Part shown: positions 25,819 to 35,549 of the stretch, piece by piece
How the letters are laid out: each line of letters opens with the position of its first letter
Position numbering within the stretch: the first letter of the stretch is position 1
NCBI GenBank assembly: GCA_016927755.1
Contig: JAFGLZ010000124.1
Coordinates: forward strand, 1 to 58,553
Length of the DNA stretch: 58,553 bases
Direction: 5' to 3'
DNA from: Phycisphaerae bacterium
GTDB taxonomy: Bacteria; Planctomycetota; Phycisphaerae; UBA1845; JAFGLZ01
Program-made: the position numbers and the translations under genes
Notes under the pieces: model-generated
The model's database searches: none
What the model saw: only the letters and a program-made list of their open reading frames with translations
Told to the model about the DNA's origin: nothing

Positions 25819-28437
25819 ATGAGAATCGACAAATTCACCGTCAAGGCACAAGACGCGATCGCCAGGGCACAAGAGTTGGCCTCGGGCGCGGGAAACCCGT
25901 CCGTTACACCGACGCACTTCCTGGCAGGACTGCTCAACGAGCAGAACGGCGGCATCGTCCGCCCCCTGCTCGAGAAGGTCGGCGCCAACGTCGACCGAAT
26001 GCGAAGCATCATTGAAAGCGAGCTCAAGCGCCTGCCCAGCGCCGCCGGCGGACAATTGTCCATTGACCGCGCCGCCCAGCAGGTCCTCGACCGATCGCAA
26101 ACCGAGGCCGACCGGCTCAAGGACCAGTTCGTCAGCACCGAACACCTCCTGCTTGCCCTCTCTGAGGTCGACAGCGATGCCAAGGAGGTCATGGCCGTCA
26201 GCGGCGCGACCCACGACGGCCTACTGGCCGCTCTCCGATCCGTCCGAGGTTCGGCCTCGGTCACCTCGCAGAATCCGGAAGACACCTATCAGGCCCTCGA
26301 GCGCTACGGCCGAGACCTCGTCGAGATGGCCCGGCGCGGAAAGCTCGACCCCGTCATCGGGCGCGATGACGAGATCCGAAGGTGCATGCAGGTCCTGGCC
26401 AGACGAACCAAGAACAACCCCGTCCTCATCGGCGAGCCCGGAGTCGGCAAGACCGCCATCGTCGAGGGCCTCGCCCAACGAATCGTCAGCGGCGACGTGC
26501 CGACCGTGCTCAAGGACAAACGCGTCGTCGCCCTCGACATGGGCGCGCTGATCGCCGGAGCCAAGTACCGTGGCGAGTTCGAGGAGCGCCTCAAGGCCGT
26601 CGTCCGCGAGGTCATCGAGTCCGAGGGTCAGGTCATCCTCTTCATCGACGAGCTGCACACCGTCGTCGGCGCCGGCCGGGCCGAGGGAGCCGTCGACGCC
26701 GGAAACCTCCTCAAGCCGCCTCTGGCCCGAGGCGAGCTCCGCTGCATCGGCGCAACCACCCTCGACGAGTACCGAAAGCACGTCGAGAAGGACGCCGCCC
26801 TCGAGCGCCGCTTCCAGCCGATCTACGTCGGGGAGCCCAGCGTCGAGGACACCATCGCCATCCTCCGAGGCCTCAAGCCCAGATACGACGCCCACCACGG
26901 CGTCAGGATCCAGGACAGCGCCCTCGTCGCCGCCGCCACGCTCAGCGAGCGATATATCGCCGACCGGTTCCTGCCCGACAAGGCCATCGACCTCATCGAT
27001 GAGGCCGCCAGCCGCCTCCGCATCGAGAACGACTCGATGCCCGGCGAGCTCGACGAGCTACGCCGCCGCGTCATGCAGCTAGAGATCGAACGCGAGGCCC
27101 TCAAGAAGGAGAAAGACCAAGCCAGCCGCGATCAGCTCGAGCGCCTCGAGCGCCAGCTCGCCGATTTCCAGGAGCAGAACAACGCCCTGACCGCCCGATG
27201 GGAGAACGAGAAAGGCCTGCTCGACGAGACCAAGGCGATTCGCGAACAGATCGACGCCAAGCAGAATGACCTGGCCACCGCCCAGCGCGCCGGAGACTGG
27301 GAGCGCGCCGCCCGCATCCAGTACGGCGAGATGGACGAGCTCAACAAGCAGCTCGCCCAGGCCGAGCGCCGCCTGACGGACATGGCCGCCGACGGACAGA
27401 GCCTCGTCCACGAGGAGGTCACCAGCGAGCAGGTCGCCGAGGTCGTCAGCAAGTGGACGGGCATTCCCGTCTCGAGAATGCTCGAGGGCGAGCGCGAGAA
27501 GCTCATCCACATGGAAGACCGTCTGCACGACCGTCTCATCGGCCAGGACGAGGCCGTCCGCGCCGTCAGCGACGCAGTGCGCAGAAGCCGCGCCGGACTC
27601 GGCGACGGAAACCGGCCTGTCGGTAGCTTCCTCTTCCTCGGGCCCACCGGCGTCGGCAAGACCGAGCTGTGCAAGGCACTCGCCGAGTTTCTCTTCGACG
27701 ACGAGGCCGCCTTCGTCCGAATCGACATGAGCGAGTTCATGGAGCAGCACTCCGTCGCCCGCCTCATCGGCGCGCCCCCCGGCTACGTCGGCTACGAGGA
27801 GGGTGGCCGCCTCACCGAGGCCGTCCATCGCAGGCCCTACTGCGTCATCCTCCTCGACGAAATCGAGAAGGCACACCGCGACGTCTTCAACGTCCTGCTG
27901 CAGGTCCTCGACGACGGACGCCTCACCGATGGCCACGGCCGAACGATCGACTTTCGAAACACGATCGTCGCCATGACCAGCAACCTCGGCAGCGACCGAA
28001 TCCAGGAGATGAGCGAGGTGGGCGCCGACGAGCGCGAGATCGAGACCCAGGTCCGCGAGGTGCTCAAGCACCACTTCCGCCCCGAGTTCCTCAACCGCGT
28101 CGACGAGACGGTCATCTTCCACCGCCTCACGCGCGAGGACCTCGCCGCCATCGTCGAGATCCAGCTAGGCCACCTCCGCGACCGCCTCGCCGGACGTAAC
28201 ATGCAGCTCGAGATCACCGACGCCGCTCGCCGGCGCCTCGCCAACGACGGCTACGACCCCGTCTACGGCGCCCGCCCACTGAAGCGTCTGATCCAGCAGC
28301 AGATCGGGAACCCGTTGGCCAAGCGCATCCTGGCCGGCGACTTCGCAGAAGGCGACGCCATCGAGATCGACGCCGGCGATGACGCCTACACGTTCGCCAA
28401 GACGGAGCGGGTCTTCGAAGGCGAGATCGTCGAATAG
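25819..28437 (+). CDS. clpB: ATP-dependent disaggregase ClpB
   Basis: An 872-residue AAA+ chaperone. ATG 25819 (MRIDKFTVKAQ) has GGAG 8 nt upstream and matches the family N-terminus. An N-terminal Clp repeat domain leads to AAA-1 with Walker A GEPGVGKT (205-212) and FIDELH. The long coiled-coil M domain (about 395-520) distinguishes ClpB from ClpA and ClpC. AAA-2 carries GPTGVGKTE (from 608) and ILLDEIEKAH. It pulls proteins out of aggregates together with DnaK. No CIRCE element is visible in the 276-bp divergent gap before it. The IGF/L loop for ClpP binding is not seen, as expected. Confidence 0.98.
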   Translation: MRIDKFTVKAQDAIARAQELASGAGNPSVTPTHFLAGLLNEQNGGIVRPLLEKVGANVDRMRSIIESELKRLPSAAGGQLSIDRAAQQVLDRSQTEADRLKDQFVSTEHLLLALSEVDSDAKEVMAVSGATHDGLLAALRSVRGSASVTSQNPEDTYQALERYGRDLVEMARRGKLDPVIGRDDEIRRCMQVLARRTKNNPVLIGEPGVGKTAIVEGLAQRIVSGDVPTVLKDKRVVALDMGALIAGAKYRGEFEERLKAVVREVIESEGQVILFIDELHTVVGAGRAEGAVDAGNLLKPPLARGELRCIGATTLDEYRKHVEKDAALERRFQPIYVGEPSVEDTIAILRGLKPRYDAHHGVRIQDSALVAAATLSERYIADRFLPDKAIDLIDEAASRLRIENDSMPGELDELRRRVMQLEIEREALKKEKDQASRDQLERLERQLADFQEQNNALTARWENEKGLLDETKAIREQIDAKQNDLATAQRAGDWERAARIQYGEMDELNKQLAQAERRLTDMAADGQSLVHEEVTSEQVAEVVSKWTGIPVSRMLEGEREKLIHMEDRLHDRLIGQDEAVRAVSDAVRRSRAGLGDGNRPVGSFLFLGPTGVGKTELCKALAEFLFDDEAAFVRIDMSEFMEQHSVARLIGAPPGYVGYEEGGRLTEAVHRRPYCVILLDEIEKAHRDVFNVLLQVLDDGRLTDGHGRTIDFRNTIVAMTSNLGSDRIQEMSEVGADEREIETQVREVLKHHFRPEFLNRVDETVIFHRLTREDLAAIVEIQLGHLRDRLAGRNMQLEITDAARRRLANDGYDPVYGARPLKRLIQQQIGNPLAKRILAGDFAEGDAIEIDAGDDAYTFAKTERVFEGEIVE

Positions 28438-28701
28438 GAGACTGAGAGGACCGAGCGTCCGGCTACTCATATCTGCTTCGGGCGAATCCTGGATCGCCTC
28501 GAGTCCCTGGCACCAGCGAACCGCAAGCCCGTGATAGACGCTATTGCACGGACGACCCACGCCGCAGGCGCCGCCGGCGAACCAGACCCGGCCTGCGGGC
28601 CGTCGATCTTCACATTGGTGTCCCCCGACTTGGTCATGTAACATGTAGGCCTTGGTACTCGACCTCTCCACTGGGATGCTCTTCGAAGACGAGGATGCGA
28701 G
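28438..28701. other. Gap between clpB and the phosphatase gene
   Basis: A 56-codon minus-strand frame (28467-28637) exists but lacks a ribosome site and looks random. I see no promoter, terminator with T-tract, or RNA gene. Confidence 0.4.
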
Positions 28702-30891
28702 ATGATCGATCCGAACGTTGTGGCTTCCAAAGGGACTGCGTTCTCTGGGGGGTGGCGTGCGAACGGCCGGGTCCGGCTGGGCGCCTTGCGATGCGTGTTG
28801 TCGCCGGGCTTGGCCACCGTCATCTGTGCCCTCCACATCGGCTCGGCCGTGCCCGCGCAAGGCTCCGCGCCCGAGGTCGAACCGCCGCCCCGCGTGGCCG
28901 ACGCGGTCCTCCATCGACCGTCGCCCGTGCCGGATCGCATCGTGCTCAGTTGGGTCGGAGACGCGGCGACCGGTCGGGCGGTCACATGGCGCACCTCGAC
29001 GGACGTCAACCGGGCCTTTGCGGAGATCGCACCGGCCGAGAGCGGGCCGGGATTCCTCAAGCAGAGACGCCGGGTGGACGCGGTCACACGGCCCTTCAAG
29101 TCCGCGCTGTTGACTTGCCACGTTCACTCGACCGAGTTCAAAGATCTCAAACCCGCCACCAAGTACGTCTACCGCGTGGGCGATGGCAGGAACTTCAGCG
29201 AATGGTTTCAGTTCCGAACCGCGGCGGCGGCGCCGGAACCGTTCTCTTTCATCTACTTCGGGGACGCGCAGACCGACCTCCGTAGCATGTGGTCGCGCGT
29301 CGTTCGCCAGGCATGGTCGGACGCGCCGAAGGCGGCGTTCATGTTGCACGCGGGCGATCTGGTCAACAGGGCCGAGAGCGACGCCGAGTGGGGAGAGTGG
29401 TTCGGCGCCGGCGGTTGGCTCAACGGCATGATCCCCGTGGTAGCCACGCCCGGCAATCACGAGTATGCGTCGGCGAAGGAGCCGGACGGCCGCAGGGTCC
29501 GTCGGATCACGGGCCACTGGGCTCCCCAGTTCACCTTCCCGGCCAATGGCCCGGCGGGGCTCGAGGAAACGGTCTACTACCTCGACTACCAGAATCTTCG
29601 CATCATCTCACTGAACTCCAACGAGCGCCAGGAAGAGCAGACGGCCTGGCTGGAGCAGGTGCTTTCGAAGAATGACCGTACCTGGACGGTGATCACGTTC
29701 CATCACCCGATCTTCTCAACGGCCAAGGGCAGGGACAACCCCACGCTCCGCGAGATCTGGAAGCCCGTCTTCGACCGCCACCGGGTGGATCTGGTCCTGA
29801 CCGGGCACGACCACACGTACGGGCGCACCGGCCTGATCGGCGCCGAAACCAATGCCTCGACGGGCACGAACTGGCGGTCCGCCGCCGCGGGAACGGTCTA
29901 CGTTGTCTCCGTGAGCGGCCCAAAGATGTACTCCCTCGACCGAACCCCGCGCGCGGAGATGCTGAGCGTGGCGGAGAACACCCAGCTCTACCAGATCATC
30001 TCGATCGACGGGCCGCTGCTTCGCTATGAGGCACACACCGCCACCGGCGACGTCCACGACGCGTTCGTCCTGTGCAAGGACGAAGCATTGCTCGCCAAGC
30101 TGGCCCGGGAGGCGACTTCCGGTCCCGAGGCCCAGCGACACCAGGCCGCCAAGACGCTGAGTCTGGTCTGCTCGGCCAAGACGCTCGAGCATCTGGGCAA
30201 GCTGCTCGCTTCAGACGACGTGAAGGTCCGCCGCGTCGCGGCGACCGGTCTGGGACGATTCGCCCAGGCCTCGGCTCGCGACCTTGCCCTCAGGCTCGCC
30301 GCGGATAGCGATGCCGAGGTGCGACGCGGGGCGGCCATGGCGATCGCGCGGTCCGCCACGGCCCAGCAGGCCGACGTCGTTCAGAGATTGCTGAAGGATT
30401 CCGACGCCGACGTACGAGCCGCCGCCGCCGCGTTCTTCCTGAACGTTCAGGGGCCGGAGGTGGCCGACTTGGTGCTGATCGCGCTTGACGATGCCAATGT
30501 CGCGGTGCGACGGCTGGCCCTGCATGGGATCGACGGCATCGAGGGCGAGGCGCTCAAGCGCATCCTCCTCAAGGCCGTGGCGGATCCGGACGGCGAGGTG
30601 GCGGGCATGGCCATCAAACGCCTCAGCGGCGACAAACTTGGCGACGGGTTCGTCGAGCCACTCACCCGGGCCGTCAAGCACAAGTCCCCCGGCGTGCGCT
30701 ACGCGTCACTGCTCGCGCTGGTCCAGATTGGCGATCGGGAGAAGTTGATGCCGATCCTGATCGAGGCCGTGGGCGACCCCGACCCGGAGGTGCAGGGCGC
30801 GGCCGTAGGCACACTCGAGCGGTGGTCCAAGAAGCGCTATGGCTTCAAGGCCGACAAGTGGCGGCAATGGTACGCTGAGCAGAAGAAGTGA
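28702..30891 (+). CDS. Secreted purple-acid-phosphatase-like metallophosphoesterase with C-terminal HEAT repeats
   Basis: A 729-residue protein; GAGG lies 7-8 nt before the ATG. A long N-terminus holds a signal-like segment (about residues 36-53). A fibronectin-type domain follows (VLSWVGDAATGRAVTWRTST to YVYRVGDG), as in purple acid phosphatases. The catalytic domain has FGDAQTD, HAGDLV, GNHEY, FHHPIF and GHDHTYGR, all metal-site motifs of the calcineurin-like superfamily. From about residue 460 on, five or six HEAT/PBS-type repeats follow (AAKTLSLVCSAKTLEHLGKL and VRRVAATGLGRFAQASARDL), a protein-binding add-on not standard for this family. It stands alone and converges with the ceramidase-like gene. 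Confidence 0.92.
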   Translation: MIDPNVVASKGTAFSGGWRANGRVRLGALRCVLSPGLATVICALHIGSAVPAQGSAPEVEPPPRVADAVLHRPSPVPDRIVLSWVGDAATGRAVTWRTSTDVNRAFAEIAPAESGPGFLKQRRRVDAVTRPFKSALLTCHVHSTEFKDLKPATKYVYRVGDGRNFSEWFQFRTAAAAPEPFSFIYFGDAQTDLRSMWSRVVRQAWSDAPKAAFMLHAGDLVNRAESDAEWGEWFGAGGWLNGMIPVVATPGNHEYASAKEPDGRRVRRITGHWAPQFTFPANGPAGLEETVYYLDYQNLRIISLNSNERQEEQTAWLEQVLSKNDRTWTVITFHHPIFSTAKGRDNPTLREIWKPVFDRHRVDLVLTGHDHTYGRTGLIGAETNASTGTNWRSAAAGTVYVVSVSGPKMYSLDRTPRAEMLSVAENTQLYQIISIDGPLLRYEAHTATGDVHDAFVLCKDEALLAKLAREATSGPEAQRHQAAKTLSLVCSAKTLEHLGKLLASDDVKVRRVAATGLGRFAQASARDLALRLAADSDAEVRRGAAMAIARSATAQQADVVQRLLKDSDADVRAAAAAFFLNVQGPEVADLVLIALDDANVAVRRLALHGIDGIEGEALKRILLKAVADPDGEVAGMAIKRLSGDKLGDGFVEPLTRAVKHKSPGVRYASLLALVQIGDREKLMPILIEAVGDPDPEVQGAAVGTLERWSKKRYGFKADKWRQWYAEQKK

Positions 30892-30951
30892 GTCTTGTGA
30901 GCGGTACGCGCCAGAATCGGGGCTTCCCTGGTTCGATATCGCTGCGCTCAG

Positions 30952-30977
30952 TCTCGGTTGCTTCCGCAACGGCGAGA
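30952..30977. terminator. Hairpin between convergent genes
   Basis: TCTCG-GTTGC, loop TTCC, GCAAC-GG-CGAGA: ten pairs with a 2-nt bulge. There is no T-tract on either strand, so its role as terminator is tentative. Confidence 0.3.
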
Positions 30978-31032
30978 TTGCCCTTGGGCTGCACTGTGCC
31001 CCGACGTGGGTGCGTCAGATCACCTACCGCGG

Positions 31033-32565
31033 TCACCGCAGCCTGCGAAGAATCTCCTTGGCTTTGTCCTCATAGAGCTTCTGCCACTGCGGGGCCAGCA
31101 GGCATTCCGTCGTTTCGTAGCCTCCCTTGCCGTATTCCGAAGCAGGGGGGCCGTAGTGGATGTATCCGTTGGAGAACGCCGCCACGAACGTGTGCTCGTG
31201 CGGCGAGGCCTTCTTGACGTTCAGCCCGACCTCGACGAGCACCTCCGCCGGAGACGTGATCAACGCGAAGTCTCCGATCTTGATGCCCTGTATCTCCGTC
31301 GATATCGTTGGCTCGCCGGCCTTGGTGTTGATGGCCTGATGCCGCTGTAGCGTGGCGATCTGATCCTGGATCCTCGCCAGCTTCTCCATCGTGTGGATGT
31401 TCCTGAGGTACTTCTCCAGGTGCCCCCTATTCTGAGCGTCGATCGCCGACAGTTCGTCGGTGCCCGTCTTCTCGGCCTGCAGGTACCTGTACGAGTAGTA
31501 CGACGGGGCATCGGGATGCAGAGCGTGCTTCATGTACAAAGGTAGAAACGTCTTGAAGTTCAGACTCGTGCCCCTCAGTGATGCGAGCAGCCGAGCCTGC
31601 TCGCCCTGAAGCGATTCGATGCACTGCGGGAAATCGGACTTCCTCGGCAGCTTCAGCGTCTCGGAGATCACGCTGATCGTCGCGGGCTTCGTGTGTATCT
31701 GTCTCAGCGTCTTCAACGTGCTCAGCCCGAGCATCGTTCCCTGCGGCTCGGCGTCTCTCGGCCGATTGACGTCTTTGTAGAGAACCTGCGTGATGTCCCC
31801 ACCGGCCCCCTGTAGGAACAGGGCCATAGCGCCGTCGCCCAGTTGCTCTTCGATGACCTTGGAGGCGAACCCCGGATAGTCGGCCGTGACGCCTCCCCGC
31901 GGGACGCCAAGATACGGATGACAGGCGAAGTTGTAGACCACCGCCAACGGCCGACCGTCCATGCGGTCGACGCGAAGTATCCCGATCTCAGGATCCATCG
32001 GCCCCACACCCGCCACCTCCTCGTCCGGCGGGCACGGATTGGTGTGGCGGATCGTCCATCGCTTGCCGTCTTTCAGCCGGAGGGTCCGGTTCATCGATAT
32101 CCTGTCTTCATGGCCGACGCCCGTGCCGACCTTCGCGGGGACCAGATTCCCAGCGGCCCGCCTGACCGCGTCGAACGTCCGGCTGACCTGCTCGGCGGCG
32201 TCGCACAGCAATCGTCCCGGCAGGTGCGTATGCGAGGCGTTCACCAGGACGTGATCGCCGGGGATTCCCAGCTCTCCCTGAATCCTCGCGCGGAGCTTAG
32301 GCAGGAAATCGTCCCCGATGTCTCCGATGCCGCCGATCGCCGTGGCGTCCATCGCGATGATGGCCACCTTCACCTTGCCGTCGTCGAGCACCAGGGCCTT
32401 GGCGTACAGCGGGTCGTTGACCCGCACCCCTTTGGCGTCGGTGGTGATGTCGCTCTTGGCCACGCCGGCACGTAAGGAGCCGGGAGCCGTAGTCTGAGCC
32501 GCCGCGACCGGCCCAGCGGCCCACAACAGAGAAAGAGAGATGAGCAAGGCAATGTAGAGATACAT
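31033..32565 (-). CDS. Secreted neutral ceramidase-like hydrolase
   Basis: A 510-residue protein starting at ATG 32565 (MYLYIALLI), with AGGAG 9 nt upstream; the frame extends to 32607 without support. The signal peptide ends near AGPVAAA. The start of the mature protein (LRAGVAKSDITTDAKGVRVN) is the typical opening of the neutral/alkaline non-lysosomal ceramidase family. NASHTHLPGRL and NFACHPYLG carry the His residues expected to bind zinc, and FLQGAGGDI is another family block. Planctomycetes encode many such paralogues, and most are unlikely to act on ceramide. True substrate unknown; an amide or ester bond is expected. It is the last gene of the minus-strand run behind purM, but 233 bp separate it from the oxidoreductase gene. 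Confidence 0.88.
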   Translation of the reverse strand: MYLYIALLISLSLLWAAGPVAAAQTTAPGSLRAGVAKSDITTDAKGVRVNDPLYAKALVLDDGKVKVAIIAMDATAIGGIGDIGDDFLPKLRARIQGELGIPGDHVLVNASHTHLPGRLLCDAAEQVSRTFDAVRRAAGNLVPAKVGTGVGHEDRISMNRTLRLKDGKRWTIRHTNPCPPDEEVAGVGPMDPEIGILRVDRMDGRPLAVVYNFACHPYLGVPRGGVTADYPGFASKVIEEQLGDGAMALFLQGAGGDITQVLYKDVNRPRDAEPQGTMLGLSTLKTLRQIHTKPATISVISETLKLPRKSDFPQCIESLQGEQARLLASLRGTSLNFKTFLPLYMKHALHPDAPSYYSYRYLQAEKTGTDELSAIDAQNRGHLEKYLRNIHTMEKLARIQDQIATLQRHQAINTKAGEPTISTEIQGIKIGDFALITSPAEVLVEVGLNVKKASPHEHTFVAAFSNGYIHYGPPASEYGKGGYETTECLLAPQWQKLYEDKAKEILRRLR

Positions 32566-32798
32566 GGGGAAGATCTCCTGTTCGCTCCGACCGAGCCGAC
32601 GCCCCAACTAGGGTTCAGCCTGGAACCGAGTCAGGCCTGAAGGTGTCGGGAGCATCATATCTCGGCCGGACGCGAACCGCGCGAAGAAAAGCAGCGCGGA
32701 GGTCGCTCAATCCCTCGGGCGGTACGTGGGATGACGAACGCGATTCAGAGCAAGGACGGATCGGGCGCCCAACCGGTCCCTGCAACACCGATCATGGG

Positions 32799-33962
32799 CT
32801 ACTCGATGCTAATGAGGAACGGCTTGGCGCGGTCCGCGCCTACCTGCTCGGTCAAGAAGTCGTTGATGTTGATCGTAGCGCCGACGAGGGCGTGGCCGTC
32901 GCGCATGGTCGTACCGGCGGCGAGGCTGGCGTCGACGGCCTGACCCATGAGCGTGGCGTAGAGCCCGTTGAGGGCGAAAGAGTCGGGGTGCGTCTTTGGG
33001 CTAAAGGGCGTCTTACGATGCTCGATGATCTCCATCAGGCCCTCGCCGGGGCTCTCGACGGCGTAGCCGCGGTAGTTCTTGCCGAGCCGATGGAGGAAGT
33101 TGGGGTTGATGCAGCGGTTGCCCTCGCTGGATAGGTCGCGCCAGCCGCGATCGGTCGTGTCCAGCGCGATGTGGCCCTTGGCGCACTGGAGCGTCATTCC
33201 CTGGACGGTCAGGGCGGGCGCGCCCTTCGGCAGGTTCCAGCTCACGACGAACGTGAAGCTCGCGCCATTGTTCATGATGAAGTCGGCCTTGACCGCGTCG
33301 TAAGTGTCGACGCCCTGCGCGGGGACCTCGTCCTTGTAGGCGGTGGCGCGGACCTCGATGGGCTCGAGCCCAGTGATGAACCGCATCACGTCGAAAAAGT
33401 GAACGCCTAGGAACCAGACGGGGCTGCTCTTGGCCGCCAGGTCGGACTTGAAGAAGCCCCCGCACGGCACGGTGATCTCGTCCTGCATCCACGAGTAGGC
33501 CGTCTGGACCGCGCCGTAGTGTCCGCCCAGCACGCGCTCCCGGAGCGCGAGGTGGACCGGGTCGAACCGCTTGTGGAAGTCGACGACGACGAGCCGCCCA
33601 AGCTTGCGCGCCTTCTCGACGATGTCGACGGCCTCGGTCGTGAGCATGCACAGAGGCTTCTCGACCACGACGTCGAGTCCGGCGTCGAGTGCGTCGAGAA
33701 CGATCCGCGTGTGGGCGTGGTCGGGCGTGACGATGACGACGGCGTCGATGCCGGCCTCGGCGAACATCTTCTTGTGATCGGTGTAGGTCTCGGCGCCGGG
33801 GCACCTCGGCGCTAGCTCGTCGAGCCTGGCCTGGCTCAGGTCGCAGATTCCCGCCAACTCGATGTGATCGCTGTAGGCGGTCTCGTAGTAGCACGGCAGG
33901 TGGGCGATCTCCACGAACTTGCCCAGCCCGACCAATCCGAAACGCAGTTTGTCGCCGCTCAT
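32799..33962 (-). CDS. Gfo/Idh/MocA-family NAD(P)-dependent oxidoreductase
   Basis: A 387-residue cytoplasmic enzyme. The N-terminal Rossmann fold opens with RFGLVGLGKFVEIAHLP. VVVEKPLCM holds the family Glu-Lys-Pro, whose Lys is catalytic. The C-terminal alpha/beta domain (HFFDVMRFITGLEP) binds the substrate. Members oxidise or reduce sugars, inositols or their derivatives. It lies 18 nt downstream of purM on the same strand, so it is probably co-transcribed. The substrate is unknown. It is not a close copy of the second Gfo/Idh/MocA gene at 39.1-40.2 kb: the insert after EKP and the C-terminal part differ. Confidence 0.93.
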   Translation of the reverse strand: MSGDKLRFGLVGLGKFVEIAHLPCYYETAYSDHIELAGICDLSQARLDELAPRCPGAETYTDHKKMFAEAGIDAVVIVTPDHAHTRIVLDALDAGLDVVVEKPLCMLTTEAVDIVEKARKLGRLVVVDFHKRFDPVHLALRERVLGGHYGAVQTAYSWMQDEITVPCGGFFKSDLAAKSSPVWFLGVHFFDVMRFITGLEPIEVRATAYKDEVPAQGVDTYDAVKADFIMNNGASFTFVVSWNLPKGAPALTVQGMTLQCAKGHIALDTTDRGWRDLSSEGNRCINPNFLHRLGKNYRGYAVESPGEGLMEIIEHRKTPFSPKTHPDSFALNGLYATLMGQAVDASLAAGTTMRDGHALVGATININDFLTEQVGADRAKPFLISIE

Positions 33963-33980
33963 GATCTCACCTTGTGTCCG

Positions 33981-35045
33981 TCAAATGAAGCGAACGCCGC
34001 TGCCGCCTCGTCGTATGTTGCCGATCACGTACGCCTGCTCCCCCGCCCGCTCTAGCCGGCGGATCGCCGCCGAGGCGAAGGCGGGACGGACGATCAGTGT
34101 GTAGCCGATGCCCATGTTGAAGACCCGGTACATCTCCTTGTCGTCCACGCCGAGCGACTGGAGGAACGGGAAAACCGGCGGGATGGGCCAACTTCCCAGC
34201 TTGATCGCGGCGTGGACGCCCTTCGGCAGGCAGCGGGGAACGTTGCCCGGCAGCCCGCCGCCGGTGATGTGCGCCATGCCGCGAATAGGTCGTTTTCGCT
34301 TGTATGCGCGGATCAGGTCGATGATCGAGCGGACGTAGATCCGCGTGGGCTCGAGCAGGGCCTCACTGACGGTCATGCCGAGGGCGGGCACGTGGTCGCC
34401 GACCTTCATGCCGGCCTGGTCGAAGACCAGTCGGCGGACCAGCGAGTACCCGTTGGAGTGGATGCCGCTGGAGGCCAGGCCGATGATGACGTCGCCGGGC
34501 TCGGCCGCCTGCGTCATCTTGAGTCGTTTGAGCTCGACGACACCGACGGCAAAGCCGGCGAGGTCGAAGTCGTCCTTTCGGTAGAGGTCAGGCATCTCGG
34601 CGGTCTCGCCGCCGAGGAGGACACAGTCGGCCTGCTCGCAACCGGCGACGATGCCGGTGACGATCTCGGCGGCCCGCTCGGGATCGAGCTTGTTGACGGC
34701 AAGGTAGTCGAGGAAGAGCAGGGGCTCGGCCTCGCAGGTGAGCATGTCGTTGACGCTCATGGCGACCAGGTCGATACCGACCGTCCGGAGCCGGCCGGCC
34801 TGGATGGCCACCAACACCTTGGTTCCAACGCCATCGGTGCAAGCGACGAGGACGGGGTTGCGGTAGTTCCGGCGGAAGATCCGCTCGTTGTAGTCGAGGC
34901 GAAGCATGCCGGCGAAAGCCCCGTGCCCGCCCACGACGCGCGGCCCGTACGTTCGACGGACCAGGGGCCCGATGAGGTCGACCATGCGATCGCCGGCCTC
35001 GATGTCCACGCCGGCCTGCTTGTACGTCGTCTTCCCGCGTGCCAT
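33981..35045 (-). CDS. purM: Phosphoribosylformylglycinamidine cyclo-ligase (PurM)
   Basis: A 354-residue AIR synthetase, step five of purine biosynthesis, closing the imidazole ring of FGAM with ATP. The start at ATG 35045 (MARGKTTYKQAGVD) matches the family N-terminus; the longer frame to 35090 has no support. TDGVGTKVLVA, GGETAEMPDLY and GLASSGIHSNGYSLVRR are PurM signatures. No ribosome site is evident, so initiation may be weak or leaderless. Other pur genes are not nearby. The next gene, 18 nt downstream, is an oxidoreductase unrelated to purines. Only the 3' half of the catalytic ATP site could be compared by eye. Confidence 0.96.
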   Translation of the reverse strand: MARGKTTYKQAGVDIEAGDRMVDLIGPLVRRTYGPRVVGGHGAFAGMLRLDYNERIFRRNYRNPVLVACTDGVGTKVLVAIQAGRLRTVGIDLVAMSVNDMLTCEAEPLLFLDYLAVNKLDPERAAEIVTGIVAGCEQADCVLLGGETAEMPDLYRKDDFDLAGFAVGVVELKRLKMTQAAEPGDVIIGLASSGIHSNGYSLVRRLVFDQAGMKVGDHVPALGMTVSEALLEPTRIYVRSIIDLIRAYKRKRPIRGMAHITGGGLPGNVPRCLPKGVHAAIKLGSWPIPPVFPFLQSLGVDDKEMYRVFNMGIGYTLIVRPAFASAAIRRLERAGEQAYVIGNIRRGGSGVRFI

Positions 35046-35549
35046 GGGGCATACGGTAACACCGTGGCCGGGGCGCGACAAGGCGACCACCGGGGGATCA
35101 GCGGCAGCGGGAGCCCGATGGCGATCGCGCGGCGTCGGCTGGAGAACTGCCTTGAATCTGTTTCCTCATGCCACCTCGTTATCGGACTGCGTGCGCTTCT
35201 TAAGGGTATCCACGTATGGGATTCGCCCCGAGAGAACGGCGGGCCAGCGTGCGGTTCTCAAGTCCACGTTGGCCAGTTCCGATGTCAAGCAGGGATGCTC
35301 TGCATCCAGATGGGGGAGCCTAGCCATACGTCGGGAAGCTGCGCGATCCATCGCGGAAGGCGAGTGAAATGATCAGAGGGCGCGACCCATCGGCGCGAGC
35401 TCCGCGCGTGGGCGATGAGACCGTGCCTCCCGGCAGAGGCCGATCATCCTGAACCAGACGCATTATGAGACGGCGCTGCCGATGCGACCAGGGGGATTGG
35501 GGCCAAGGGCAGCGCCAACGGAAGACAGGCGAGGAGTGAAGGTCGAGCA
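35046..35549. other. 504-bp divergent intergenic region between purM and the hybrid kinase
   Basis: No plausible gene; the open frames are short and unsupported. Hairpins include GGATGC-TCT-GCATCC at 35293-35307 and GAGAAC...GTTCTC at about 35231-35258. Promoters for both genes must lie here, but I cannot pick -35/-10 elements with confidence. The gap is unusually long for this window. Confidence 0.5.

Noticed and set aside
27079..28122. 347-codon minus-strand frame opposite clpB
   Set aside because: Antisense to the highly conserved AAA-2 and M domain of ClpB; composition is that of a shadow frame.
28467..28637. 56-codon minus-strand frame after clpB
   Set aside because: No Shine-Dalgarno, no neighbour logic and composition like noncoding sequence; a small gene cannot be excluded but is not supported.
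34212..35372. Long plus-strand frame of 386 codons opposite purM
   Set aside because: It lies antisense to purM and reads as its mirror (Val/Glu/Asp-rich, no domain). High-GC coding DNA commonly leaves such open shadows.
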